The notes: a model not told the origin generated them from the sequence alone. 64,000 nucleotides of DNA from Phorcus lineatus (GCA_921293015.1 OV121081.1:62203022-62267021), one strand, 5' to 3'; positions 46,343-58,247 are shown, numbered from the stretch's first letter. Translations and numbers: made by a program.

Positions 46343-47376
46343 AGTTTATGCAAAATACTGGAAGAAACAGGCTGGAGTGGGTGACTTCTAAAGATGAAAT
46401 CATTTCAAGTATCATAAAGAAATCGGCCAATGACTTTACAATATTAATATCATAATACATGTTTGTTAAATCAAAGTGAACAGCTAATGCATTTGAGCAA
46501 TAAACAAAATAAGCTTTGAATGTAACCAAAACAAAAGGAAAGGAAAAATAAAACAAACGATGATCTCTGCAATCGTTCTGTAAAACATAGGAAGAGAAAG
46601 TTCCCTTGGTTTATCAAAAATCTATGACATCGCGTTGACCTATGACCTGCACGAAAAACACATGAAATTGGAGACATTGGTGACACTGTCAGTAACAATG
46701 TCATGTGTAGACAGCTCTGTTAAAAACCAACACGATAGTCCTTCGAGATTACATGAATACGTGGATATGTATTGGGATTACGTCAACTTTTGATTACCTT
46801 GGAGATGTGGGTAACACTTTACGAACACCCTCATACTTGTGTTGATATATATAAGGATAGTTTGTGACTACGCTTGTCAATAGAAGGAAGTCGATCACTC
46901 ATTATACCTTTATGAAGACAACAAGGTGAAGCAATGCAACACGATTAATCATCCGAGATTACATGGATTGGAAGATAAATATATTGGGATAACGTCAACT
47001 TTACCCTGGAGATGTGAGTATCAATTTACAACCAATTTTAACATTGTATTGATGTATTAACGTCAAAATGTAGGACACTCGGCCACGCCTGTATTATACA
47101 GGAAAAGTTAATCACTCATTTTACCATTATGCAGACAACATGATGAAACGATAACTAAATCAAAGGTTCGCTCATCCTCATCGATATATTTCACGGTTTT
47201 TGCACCTGTAAAAGTTAATAGAGTCAATAGGGTCAATAGTCAGTATTTGATGGACCCATCTGTACATAAATGGACGTAATATCTGTTCGTGAAAAACAAC
47301 ATATCAAATGTTATAGAGATGAAGAGTCTAATGTGCATTGATTCACATTATACCTCATGTCATAAGGTTTAATGTC
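46343..47376. repeat. ORF1-ORF2 linker with a 211-bp tandem duplication
   Basis: Two units, about 46737-46947 and 46948-47160, share 'cgagattacatg', 'tattggga', 'acgtcaac', 'tggagatgtg' and 'atcactcatt.tacc', 'tatg.agacaaca'. No ORF. Within a LINE, this may be regulatory 5' UTR-like or later repeat expansion. Confidence 0.65.
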
Positions 47377-48255
47377 TCACTCCCATTCGTCATGTCTCTT
47401 CTGACTGAGATAAAATCTCATAGTGAGTCTAGTTTTCTCGATCACCTCTTCCAGGTGTTTATCATTTGCTACTTTTTTCACAGAACCATCCAACTGTTTG
47501 ATTAGAATCACACCTCTTGTCAACCATGTTGAGTCAACTTTCCCCTCCTTCACGAGTTGGCGCGCTTTACTGGCGATCATGGCTCTCTCCCGTGTAAGAT
47601 CCTCATTAATGTACACTCGTACTGTACCTCTCTCACCATCCGTATAAGGATTTGTCTTAAGTTGAAAACGTTTCTTCAAGAATAACCTCTTGGATGTATT
47701 TGATACAAATCGCACAAGGATCGGTCGTTGTTCCGGTGTGTACTGATTTCGAGTCCTCGGGACCCTGTGGCTTACATCAATATCTTCTTGGCAACATTTA
47801 GAACGATTTCCTCAGTGTCTTCATCATCGCGTTCCGAAATGTCTGATATTCGTACATCATTGCGACGAGAATATTGTTCACCCCGATCAAGTTTGTATTT
47901 CAGTTCATCAATCATAGTCCTTTGCTCAGAGATCTTAGTTTCAAGAGAAGAAACTCTACCTGTTAGTTCTTTATTCTGATTAGCAAGAACTTCAATTTCC
48001 CGGCGAATAATTGGTGTAATTATCTCGGTTACTGTCTTGCCAAGTGCTATCATAACCTCCTTCGATTGGAATGTTTTAATGAGTTTTTCAACGAAGATGT
48101 CACTACCTATCTCGGATTTAGGCGATTCTGAACTTATCTTGGGAGATAAAAAGACTTAGATAAATCTGAGTCTGAGTCAACAGCGCACTGTCTCTTAGAG
48201 TCAAATTCTAATTCACTGTCCGGTGAGGTGAAAACGTTACAGGGGTATTTTCCAT
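47377..48255 (-). mobile_element. LINE ORF1 protein, frameshifted
   Basis: On the minus strand, from an ATG at 48255 (MENTP), pieces in changing frames read SPDSELEFDSKRQCAVDSDS, then SEIGSDIFVEKLIKTFQSKE. A coiled coil follows (IRREIEVLANQNKELTGRVS, SLETKISEQRTMIDELKYKL), then YSRRNDVRISDISERDD and, after another frameshift (47715-47377), RPILVRFVSNTSKRLFLKKR with YINEDLTRERAMIASKARQL. This is the coiled-coil plus RRM/CTD-like architecture of ORF1p, a nucleic-acid chaperone that packages LINE RNA. Same strand and order as the ORF2 downstream, so taken as one element. Confidence 0.8.
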
Positions 48256-49508
48256 AGATGATTATAGTGAAGCAATTTCAAGTGTTAATATGAACTTACA
48301 GTTTTGGTAATGTAGTCCGAGTAAGTCCGAGAATATTCACATGTGAATCCGTCAGTGCACTTTTCAATCCAAATACATCAAATTAAATCCACACCATCCA
48401 CTTTTCAGAATACACACACATCAATCTGCTTCAAATGTGATATCAAATAGGTCAGTTCATGGTCTTAAAAGTGTATTTTCACCATTATTGGGAACAAAAT
48501 TTGTTCGGCTACATGCGAGCTAGAAAAAACACGACCATCCCTCGTGACGTCACCGGATGTTTCGGTCGCATACAAATGAGAAAGTATATATACAATTTTA
48601 TGGTAGTGACACATATCTGAATGCAATCATAGCTTCAAAGATAGTGGTTATGCATCTTTATTGTTTCAAATGTATATAATATAATATAATGAATTATGGA
48701 GACTTATCTAAAGCCGCCAGGAGGTCAGTTTGGAGTTGATTGTTTGTTAGGTTATATAACTAATATCCATATAAATTGAACGTGTGATCTCCGCCTCTGT
48801 GTATTTATAAGGCTGTTTTTAAATTTTCACGGAAAAACAGTATTTGTCATATACTTGTCTTTTGGAGAGGAAAAGTTCAGATGTTTTGAATTTATATCAT
48901 AACATATGACATTTAGGTTCGTATCAAAGCCAAATAATATGTTATTAAAATCCCCGACTGGCTCTTTAAATCAACGTTTTAACCAAGGTTTCATAAGGAA
49001 TCATCATGAGTAATGGTCTTAAAACATTGTCTTAAAAGTGGTTATGCTACGCAACGGTTTCACGAGTTGATCTGTTTTACAAATACATGTTGAATACAGA
49101 CAATACCTTAAAATCTTTCGAGTTAGGAAAATGATTGCTTGTTAGTTAACCGATTTTGGTGCGTTTGTTGAAAATCCCTTTAAATGATTTAAAAAGAATG
49201 TCTTTCAACTAGTAATTTTAATTTTTATCCTCACGAGATCCCTTCAATTCCCTTAGTAAATGTGCGACAGTCCCTTCACAGAAAACAGAAATATAGTTTG
49301 ATTGACTCTTACATTACGAAACAGTGAAAGTTGATAACGGGCTAGAGAATCTACCATGTTTGCAAGAGGACACTGAACCATTATGTAACCATCTTTTATT
49401 TGAAGTTTAAATTTGAGGTAAAAGCTCTACTGGGGCAATATGGGAGACTACAAATCTTCATTTCTAAACCAACTCATTCTGATGTTTTTCTTTTGTTTTT
49501 CCCAACAG
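48256..49508. other. LINE 5' flank and intergenic; nothing recognised
   Basis: AT-rich, with no coding frame. The LINE 5' UTR may extend to about 48.4 kb. Confidence 0.4.
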
Positions 49509-50036
49509 TTGAACCACGCAACGTGGAAAATGGGTAATCGTACTAGCCTTTGTGACTTTTATAGGGGTGATGAATTCAAAACTGTATGAATATTTGCATC
49601 AAAAAGAAATCCCAATCAACACCGAGTCCTCAACTAAACTCAGCGATACTGTTAGAAATTTCAGAAATACCACGATAAATAGAATCATTGTCATTCAGAT
49701 ATTTCCTTTAATTACGGACAGCAGATATAACAAGATCAACTTTAATTACCCAGACAAGCTTGAAGACCGAATGCTGGATTTCATGGAAAGTCTACAAATT
49801 ACCTTAAACCACCAGTTTGTTAAAGAGGTGCATTTATTGTACGACCAGGAGAACATGGCAAACTATGTCACTTCTAAATTAGATCACAGTGCAAACTTAA
49901 AGTTTCTTAAGGTGAAAGATGCCTATGGCGCCAGCAGAGTGTTGGAATATGTCCACAAACATTACATTGACCAATTGGTGTTGATAACGAACGGAGATAT
50001 CTATCCTGGAGAAGGCTTTGGTCACATAGATTATGA
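49509..50036 (+). pseudogene. Glycosyltransferase-like gene, 5' part (split by transposon)
   Basis: After an acceptor-like 'ttcccaacag' (ends 49508), the frame encodes a hydrophobic segment WVIVLAFVTFIGVMNSKLYE, fitting a type II membrane anchor. Then come INRIIVIQIFPLI, YNKINFNYPDKLEDRMLDFM, VKEVHLLYDQENMANYVTSK and LVLITNGDIYPGEGFGHIDY. From residue 'NYVTSK' on it matches the copy at 2-180. A TGA lies in this frame just after the acceptor, and no ATG precedes the anchor, so the true start is missing or altered. At about 50037 the homology switches into the transposase with no loss of frame; the rest of the gene resumes at about 53500. Confidence 0.55.
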
Positions 50037-52690
50037 ACTGACGGCCAGCTATGACATGGGATGGCAGAGGAGGAGTTCCGGTAGAGTGTATAATAGCAAG
50101 TCAGGTCATGCATGTCTTATCGGGGCAAACACAGGTAGCATTATTGCTTATGGTTCCAGAAAAAGTAGCTGCAGGATTTGTGAAACTGCCAACAAAGATA
50201 AGGTGACTGCTCGTCAGCATGATTGCAGATATAACTGGAGTGGAACTGCTAAGGCAATGGAATCAAGTGTTGGAGTTGAACTTCTCTCTAAAACATGCTG
50301 TGAACAATCAGCAGTGAAGTATATAGTTATGGATGATGATTCAACAACTTTGTCACACATACGGAATGAATTTGATCCAGATATAGTCAAATGGAGTGAC
50401 ATAAATCATGCTAAAAAATCACTGACAAATCGTCTCTACCAACTGAAATCTCGTCACAGCAAGCTGTCAACAAAGGTTATCTCTTACCTAAAGAAATGCT
50501 ACTCTTATGTCTTGGCCCAAAACAAGAACAATGTGGACGCAGTTAGAGATGGACTGAGATCCATAACACCCCATGTCTTTGGAAATCATCAATATTGCAA
50601 GGAAACCTGGTGTGGATACATGAAATGCCCTGAAACTTACAAGTACAGATCTCTTCCGAGGGGGAAATGTTTGACAGGTGAAGATTTTCAAGCTGATCAC
50701 CAAGCTGTTTTTGAAGTCCATGCCTTAAATGCTAATAGACTGGCGCCTTTGGGATCTACTAAATCAAACGAATCTTTCAACAGGTCATGCATGTCTTATC
50801 GGGGCAAACACAGGTAGCATTATTGCTTATGGTTCCAGAAAAAGTAGCTGCAGGATTTGTGAAACTGCCAACAAAGATAAGGTGACTGCTCGTCAGCATG
50901 ATTGCAGATATAACTGGAGTGGAACTGCTAAGGCAATGGAATCAAGTGTTGGAGTTGAACTTCTCTCTAAAACATGCTGTGAACAATCAGCAGTGAAGTA
51001 TATAGTTATGGATGATGATTCAACAACTTTGTCACACATACGGAATGAATTTGATCCAGATATAGTCAAATGGAGTGACATAAATCATGCTAAAAAATCA
51101 CTGACAAATCGTCTCTACCAACTGAAATCTCGTCACAGCAAGCTGTCAACAAAGGTTATCTCTTACCTAAAGAAATGCTACTCTTATGTCTTGGCCCAAA
51201 ACAAGAACAATGTGGACGCAGTTAGAGATGGACTGAGATCCATAACACCCCATGTCTTTGGAAATCATCAATATTGCAAGGAAACCTGGTGTGGATACAT
51301 GAAATGCCCTGAAACTTACAAGTACAGATCTCTTCCGAGGGGGAAATGTTTGACAGGTGAAGATTTTCAAGCTGATCTCCAAGCTGTTTTTGAAGTCCAT
51401 GCCTTAAATGCTAATAGACTGGCGCCTTTGGGATCTACTAAATCAAACGAATCTTTCAACAACACTGTCGCAAGTAAAGCCCCGAAAAACAGGCATTATT
51501 CCTTCTCAGAGAGTTTTGACTATCGCCTTGGTGCAGCAGTTTCACAGAAGAACATCGGACCTGATTATCTCCTTTCAGTCTATAACAGCAAGCAGATTTC
51601 ACCTGGGAAGGCATTAGTAAAAAGGGCCAAAGCCGTGCAAAGAGAGGCCATGAAGCGAAAGTCTGTCTCGGCAACAAAGACATTTAAAAGCAGAAGATTG
51701 CAACTTGCTGACAACAGATCAACATTCAACCGAGAACATGAAGTTCGAGAGGGTCCAACTTATGAGAGTAATATTGATATCTCTAATGAACAGGATGTGA
51801 CCAGAATACCAGATCCCATTACTTTACCTGAGACCAAAACAGTGACATCTTCAGACAGCAAGATGGTTTTCTTTGATTTAGAGACATCTTCATCTGAGTG
51901 GAACACAGAGATTTGCCAAATAAGTGCAGTTGCTGATCAAACAAATGTTTTCAATCGATACATTCTGCCAACCAAACCAATGAGTGTCTTCGCTTCAAAT
52001 GTCACCAAATTAACAGTCCATGAGAATACCCTTCTTCACAAAGGATTACCTGTTGTTACTGTCACCAAAGAAATTGCTTTCAAAGAATTTGTTAACTGGC
52101 TGAAACTTCTTAAATCATCTGTTGTTTAAGTTGGTCATAACGTAAAATCATTTGACTCTGTCCATCTCTTGAGAGTTGCGGATGAATGTCGACTGGTTGC
52201 CGACATTGAAGAAATTGTTGTTGGATTTATAGACACTCTTCCTCATTTCAGATCAGCATATCCCAATTTGAAGTGTCACAAAGAAGAATTTCTAGTTCAG
52301 GAATTACTGAAAAAGAAATTTGATGCTCACAATTCATTAGCAGATTGTATTGCACTCTCTGAACTTGTAGCATTGAACAATGAAAACATTTACAAACACA
52401 GTTTTGATTTTGAATGGGCTGTTTCTCATATGCAAGTTTTACAGTTGAAACATGAGAATGTGCAAACCTATTCTACTTTGATTATTAGGAAGGTGATTTC
52501 AAAGGCAATGGCTGAAAAAAGTGCTGCATCTGGACTTCGGCTTTCACATCTGCAACTTGCATTCATTAGGGAAGGAGATGAGGGACTCAGTGCAGTGTTG
52601 TCAGCTAAGACGAATGGCAAAATTAGAGTCACAAACAGAAAGCCTGTCATTGAGAAACTAGTGGAATATTTTGAAGATGTTGCTAAATAA
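50037..52690 (+). pseudogene. Mutator-like DDE transposase fused to a DEDDh exonuclease (disrupted)
   Basis: From about 50040 the protein reads TASYDMGWQRRSSGRVYNSK, then SGHACLIGANTGSIIAYGSR. It continues with a Cys/His knuckle (C..C...H.C..NWSGTAKAME), VMDDDSTTLSHI (acidic residues of the DDE core) and NESFNNTVASKAPKNRHYS. This is the metazoan Mutator-like transposase domain. A DEDDh nuclease follows: FFDLETSSSEWNTEICQISA (Exo I), VGHNVKSFDSVHLLR (Exo II), FDAHNSLADCIAL (Exo III, with H and D). Fusion of this transposase type to a PML-like exonuclease domain is known in fish and molluscs. Lesions: a 679-bp tandem duplication that shifts frame near 50780, and a TAA at 52127-52129 between Exo I and Exo II in an otherwise open frame. 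The usual N-terminus of the transposase is absent. Confidence 0.8.
50102..51460 (+). repeat. 679-bp tandem duplication inside the transposase
   Basis: 50102-50780 and 50781-51459 are consecutive copies. I see one base difference (a at 50698 versus t at 51377, changing His to Leu). 679 is not a multiple of three, so the duplication shifts the frame. Copy number and near-identity indicate either a very recent event or an assembly duplication. Confidence 0.95.
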
Positions 52691-53499
52691 TAGGTGAGCA
52701 AGATACTGAGTAGATTTAAAAGAACTGACAACAGATCGTGCACAAATGAGGGAGATTTTAATGAATTAGCTTCCATATGAGTTTGCATGAACATAAAATA
52801 ACTAAGTAATCTGTTATTTGAATTCTTTGAAGAATGGAATACGTTGCACAAGATAACATTAAAAACACATTGTATACGTCCAAGATTGCTTTTGTAAATT
52901 GAAAATAAAAATAGGACCACAAATTGTTGCCCATCCTCATGTTCATCTTGAAAAGAGTTATGTTCCTTGATTAGTAGAGTTACCTCCCCTGATCAAATTT
53001 TATTTGGGTATGCTCAGAAGATTCTTGATATCTTAAGATAGGGCCTGGTGACATATCTTTTTTATTTGTGAATCTTATAAAGTAATGAATTTACTTTTAA
53101 AATAATCATTTTTTAAAAATTTATTAATACGAGAAAATATTTATTTTGTTACATAAAGTAATATTTTTGAAAAAATGGGGTTTTTCTTAGAACAAATTAG
53201 TGTCCTAATTACAAAAATTTTTTAAAAATTATTTAATTTTCTGTTGTATTTTGAAATAATAGTTAAATATCTATATAAAAAATATTAGAAATATACAATA
53301 ATATCTATTATTTTGTATTTGAGAGAAATTTTTATAAATGCCAGTTTTTCAACAACGGGTCACCACTGGGAGGCCATTTTGTTGAAGAAATACCCTGGTG
53401 ACATGCCTTTGTTTTACATAATTGTATTCTAAACACATTTTCCTACAAAATGATACCAAATTTAATAATTTCTTAATAGGGTCTCATTTTGTATCCAAG
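52691..53499. mobile_element. 3' non-coding part of the transposon insertion
   Basis: Very AT-rich (runs of A and T near 53090-53330) and without ORF. It ends at about 53499 where the host-gene homology resumes. No inverted counterpart of the other end (50037) is visible, so terminal repeats could not be defined. Confidence 0.5.
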
Positions 53500-53936
53500 C
53501 TCCTTAAGTCCAATCACCTGTTTTACACTCCATCTTGTCACGGTAGGCAGGAGAAGCGGTGCGAGATGCCCCCTAACATGTGTGACAACGGCGGGAAGTA
53601 CGCGGGCGCTCATGACACTTTATCCCCACCAAACCATTTCCCAAAATAGGTCTGCAATGGCTGAAAGATAATAAGTGGGACTCATTCGGTACAGAGAATA
53701 TGATGTTGTACATATACCGGTACACACTAGGGTACAAGTTTCTGAATCCATGTAGAAAAATATTTCTCTATCATAACCACTGCAGTCATGTTCGCCACAA
53801 TGACAGAAAAGTAATTTATGTACACTCTGCTCTTGTAAAACCGTCATATCATCTGCAATAACCCTCGAGAAATGTACAGCTGCATATCGAAAGTTTGTTC
53901 ACATATCTGCGTATCCTAGTGCAAATATCATGTATA
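53500..53936 (+). pseudogene. Glycosyltransferase-like gene, 3' part (split by transposon)
   Basis: Collinear with 189-626: LLKSNHLFYTPSCHGRQEKR, then CEMPPNMCDNGGKYAGAHDT, after which a deletion of about 7 nt shifts the frame, and then in other frames the counterparts of GTENMMLY.YRYTLGYK and CHNHCSHVRHNDRK. Non-coding 3' sequence (ctcttgtaaaaccgtcatat) is shared too. Homology to the first copy stops at 53936, just after 'gtgcaaatatcatgta'. Confidence 0.7.
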
Positions 53937-55539
53937 TTGGGATGTCTTATTGAAACGGATATTGTTGAGCTTTTGATACAGAACATCTAGGTGTGTTTTA
54001 CCATAACGCAATCATATATCAATGCAAACAGTTAGCCGTAACAGTTTGTGCAGGTCATTTAAAGTCATTGTCTCATTTTTGCAAGGCAAATTGTAATGCA
54101 TGCCGGACAAATAGTTCACCACTCACAGAAATCTTTCCCCTGACGTTTGCAACAATTTTCAGAACTCTGCAGGCATTCTAGCCCTCAATAATTAAGTTCA
54201 AACTACCCTACCCTACCCTAATACTACGTGTTTTGCGAGCGTTAGTCCTTACCACGTCATTTCGCTAAGGCCGTGACGAAGAACACATAAAATTTCCCAG
54301 CTGAATATCCAATTTAAACAGCTAATAGCTTACCCTTTTTCAAATACTGAAATAACAAAAAGGTGGTTAACTCAGTGAAGAATGCGTCTGTCATAAGTAT
54401 CGGCGCTACAATTACTAGATTTCCGATTTTTCGCACTCGCGATGGGATTGCACTTGATTCGGTACCTCATCGGTCTGAAACGGCTTACGCCAATAAGCTA
54501 CTTCATCCAAAACTGTAAAACGGGCATAAAAATGAAAATCTTTGCAAACGCGACAGGAAATATTTGTGTTAGTGATCAGATTTTGTTCATGAAGAATAAT
54601 TAGTTCAGTTTAGTTGCCTTACAAAAATGAGACTATGACTTTAAGTGACTAGGTGTCAAAATTTAGAAATTTTGTTTCTCTACAAAATCCTTTTTAAGTG
54701 ATCAACAGCGTTAAACACAAGTCATGTGTGTTCCTTTGTATTAAGTCAATGTGATTATGCTGAGTCGATATCGAATATTTTAATCGAAAATGGGGGAACC
54801 GGAAATTTCGAAAAAATGTTTTCGTTTATTTCATCAAGCCAAAATTCTAATATTTGTACGAGAGACAAAACGATCCCACCATTAATTAAATAATTACTAT
54901 TTTACACATGGACACTATGAGTTATTTTATTGACGTTCACAGTGAACCAAAATTACATGATATTTTCAGTTAGAAACAGTAGTAAGTGAAGGAACTTTCG
55001 GTATGCAGCTGTATATACATTTTATGTATCAAGTGGCGTTATTTATAACGTTAGTCTTTTAATGTTATGTTATTATATTATCTTCATGTAACCACCGATA
55101 AGTTGTTCAACTTCAGGTTAATAAAGAATAGAATTGAATTTTCCTAACGTCATACTATGTTCTTTACATATGATTCTATAAGCCTGGCATACGACTGGAA
55201 AAAAGCGAATTAAGCACTTCAAATGAAATATTCAGTAATGTATGACAACAAAGTTAAATAAGCTTTACACTTTTATTTATAATGTACGGCAGTCTGGTAG
55301 AAATTATTTTCACAGACATCTATAAAGTTATCTATGTATGTACAAGGCGATTTCGGTCTTCCATACAACCAAGCTACATGCACTTATTCCACTCTGGAGT
55401 GAATGAGTTGATGAAAACCTATATAGGTATGATGATTTATAAATGTTAATTGTACCTCTCTGTAAAAGGGGATCAGTCAGTCTGATTGTTGCGGAATAAT
55501 GGTTCTTGAATCGTTAACTGAACTTGATGCGGATGACTA
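53937..55539. other. Intergenic; old array block
   Basis: About 54640-54920 is weakly similar to 21140-21440. A short CCCTA run (54204-54218) is too short to be a telomere relic. No gene recognised. Confidence 0.4.
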
Positions 55540-55918
55540 TTCACTCCCGCCAGAGGTAGCTCCGTCATAAATTCCTATACAACCTCTGTCCAACAGTTTC
55601 CCATACCGGCGCTATAGTGCAACTTAAATTACCTGGCAATATTTCAGCCAATGAAAACACAGAATGCATGAATAACATATTTGACAGGCCTTTGCAATGA
55701 TGTAGTCGCAAAATGAGTCGTATGCGTTCTGTAATGATGACTCAAAGTGAAAGGTGCTTATTCGAACAACGTTTAGCTTTTCTAAAGCTAACGGAAATAA
55801 CTTAGGCGATTTGAATGATAACTTTTGAAACGGCGTCGCTGATTGCACAACTAAATTTGATTGCATCTAATCAAACTTCTTCATTTCGTGCCCAAGATGA
55901 GGGCGGGAGAGAATGACT
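55540..55918. mobile_element. MITE M1, second copy
   Basis: Same order as 6066-6525 (ccagaggtagctccgtcata, cctggcaatatttcagccaa, gcgtatgcgttctgtaa-type middle, acttttgaaacggcgtcgct, tgattgcacaactaaatttg). The ends are actcccgcc and ggcgggag. The inner part of the right TIR (the mirrored ctatacaacctct) is missing. Confidence 0.75.
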
Positions 55919-56689
55919 GTAATTCATGTTTATGGACAAAATGATATCAAATGGTTAAACACAACAGAAGTGCTCAAATTCTATTCTTCGCATGTACATT
56001 CAGTAGACGTTAAAACACACTTATTTGTATCACTATAACAAATTCTTTTGAAGTTATTTAGCAAGTCGTAAAACAAGTTGAAAAGTGTCTCGTTTTGCGT
56101 TCTAATTTGACGTGTCGGGGATTTTACCTTACGAAAAACAATGGAAAACACGATTTCCCCAGACGGAATGCGTGACGTCATCTGTTGAAATATTACGCTA
56201 TTGGAATTAACCCTGCCGTATCACCAACACTGTAAGACAAGTAGATTTATGAAAATGTATATCGAAACTGATCACTATGAAACCTATCGGTGCAATGGAT
56301 TTATGCTTTTTTTGGTGCTGCAATGAAAAACATCATATATAAAGTCAAGTTTGGTACACAAAGAAATATTCGGATTGACGTAAATTTAAAAACATTTAAA
56401 TGTATGCACACAATAAAATGTTATTGCCAAACTGGGGGAATAAATCAATTATTGATACTGAATCTAATTGAATAAGTACTACTATTTAATTAAAATATAA
56501 AACTAAAATCTATTTGGCTTACTTTTATCAATATTTTCAAATTTTGCGTTGTGTTTTGTATACTCACAGAAAACAATTCTTGAAAAAAATAAAGAATATT
56601 ATTTTAAAATTTAGAAACAACATTAATGCGGGAGCCTCTTCTTGGTATAGTAATCTTCTTGGCAATCTTGATATAGTTCATATGTACGC
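55919..56689. other. Upstream of locus F; nothing recognised
   Basis: AT-rich. No ISRE pair like that of gene D. Confidence 0.4.
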
Positions 56690-56922
56690 TGTAAGTTTAT
56701 ACATTTGGGCAAATACATAAATAGACTGTGCCTATTCAACTCTAAATTTAGCCTTTCTTGTTTTCTGCAAATCTTCTTATCTATGATTGAAAATATGTGT
56801 CACTGGTTTTAGCTTTTGCCTTTATATAAGATAAAAGACAACCGTGACTAATGATTTTAACTAGAAACTGTTGTGTTTTATGTCATCAATTTCAGAGTTT
56901 TTGTACAAGTTCCGTACAAAAT

Positions 56923-58247
56923 ATGTCACGTGTGCATTTGTTCTGTGTACTGCTGTTGGCGAGTACGTTGGACCTGTTCTCAGCAAAGGTAGAATATGTT
57001 GACACTATGTTTAACAGTATTAATTCTATGTCTATGATTTCCGTATCAAGTCACGCAATAAATCATAAAAGTCCCCAGCTTGATGTTTGAACAACACTTG
57101 TGTACTTCGAAAGTTTCTCTAATCAAATTTCCAAAACTCCAAATGAAGCAAATACTATATTTTTCCTCCAAACATTTAATCTTGGAAAACGTAATGATTT
57201 CTATGGCAAAAATAACGACCTATGCTACCAATAGGGCTAAATTTGATCATTCTAGCGAAAGTGCGAAAGATCAATTGTGGTTCATTCCCGTAGTTATTAG
57301 AAGAGAAACCGCAAAATTTGATATATATGATAAAATATAGTGGATGTGTGAGGATTACATTGGCCAAACGGTAGGTACTTTCAGATGAAGTATGAGCGTC
57401 GATAAACAGGTACCCATCCTGCCGCTGCATACCGCTGATTTGACATTTCCCTTTCTACGAAGTCATATCGGGAAGCGCTCGATGACAAGGGCAAAATAGA
57501 GAAAAATTATTTCCTCAAACTATTCATAGACCATTGAATACATATCATTAATGTCATCTAACAATGTCCTTTCAAATGTCTATTAAATTTTTTTATATAT
57601 AAGATGAGTGTACAAAAATGACGTCACTAATCTGTAGGTAGCCAATACATTGTTTGTGATGAGTTATTCGCCCCTTATTCTGTTACATCACAGCATGGCA
57701 TCTTCATAAAGACCCGATGATAATCACAGTATGAGAAGCGTCTTCAGAATATAAACCCTTGAGAACTTTGACATGACTCTTGTTTTTGGGAATACTTTTG
57801 ATTCCTTTATCTTACAGAGGAGCAGTCCTATTGGGACAAGGCGAGTGAGTTTGGTGCGTGCTACGGATGGCCGATCGCTGCCGGGGTCGTAGGAGTGGCT
57901 GCTCTTCCTGTTGCACTTCCGGCGCTTGGATTCGGCGCGGGTGGAATCGCAGCCGGAAGTATTGCAGCCAAAGGCATGTCTTTGGCCGCCTCAACAGGAT
58001 ATGGAGTGGGAGCAATTTCTGCTGCACAATCAGCTGGTGTGTGTCAAACTTTTATCGGGAAAATCGTGAGGTAGGACTGTGATGTAGTCATACCTGTAAA
58101 CCTCATAGTGTCTTACCTATTGTTTAATGATGTTACAGGTGCTGCTGGAGTAAGTGTGAGAGCCCAGGTAGCAGCTGGGGCGTCTCTTCCTTAGCTGGAT
58201 GGTATTACGGTGGATGTTCTGATCCGGATTGTGAAGAGGAGGAATAA
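56923..58247 (+). pseudogene. ISG12/IFI27-like locus F, two frameshifts
   Basis: Structure as gene B: exon 1 56923-56988, exon 2 57818-58036, exon 3 58139-58247, all splice borders intact. Exon 1 is 66 nt instead of 70: it reads MSRVHLFCVLLLASTLDLFS, then AK, having lost 4 nt, so it joins exon 2 out of frame. Exon 2 is intact and would encode EQSYWDKASEFGACYGWPIA, then GVVGVAALPVALPALGFGAG and the rest. Exon 3 has lost 1 nt (ggggcgtctctt against ggggccgtatctt in B), giving AAGVSVRAQVAAGASLP and a premature TAG. The two lesions do not compensate. AATAAA is retained at 58264. Conclusion: an unprocessed pseudogene from the duplication of B, unless an unseen start restores the frame of exon 2. 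Confidence 0.85.

Noticed and set aside
54204..54218. CCCTA repeats as a telomere relic
   Set aside because: Only about three to four units, and the pentamer does not match the TTAGGG telomere of molluscs.
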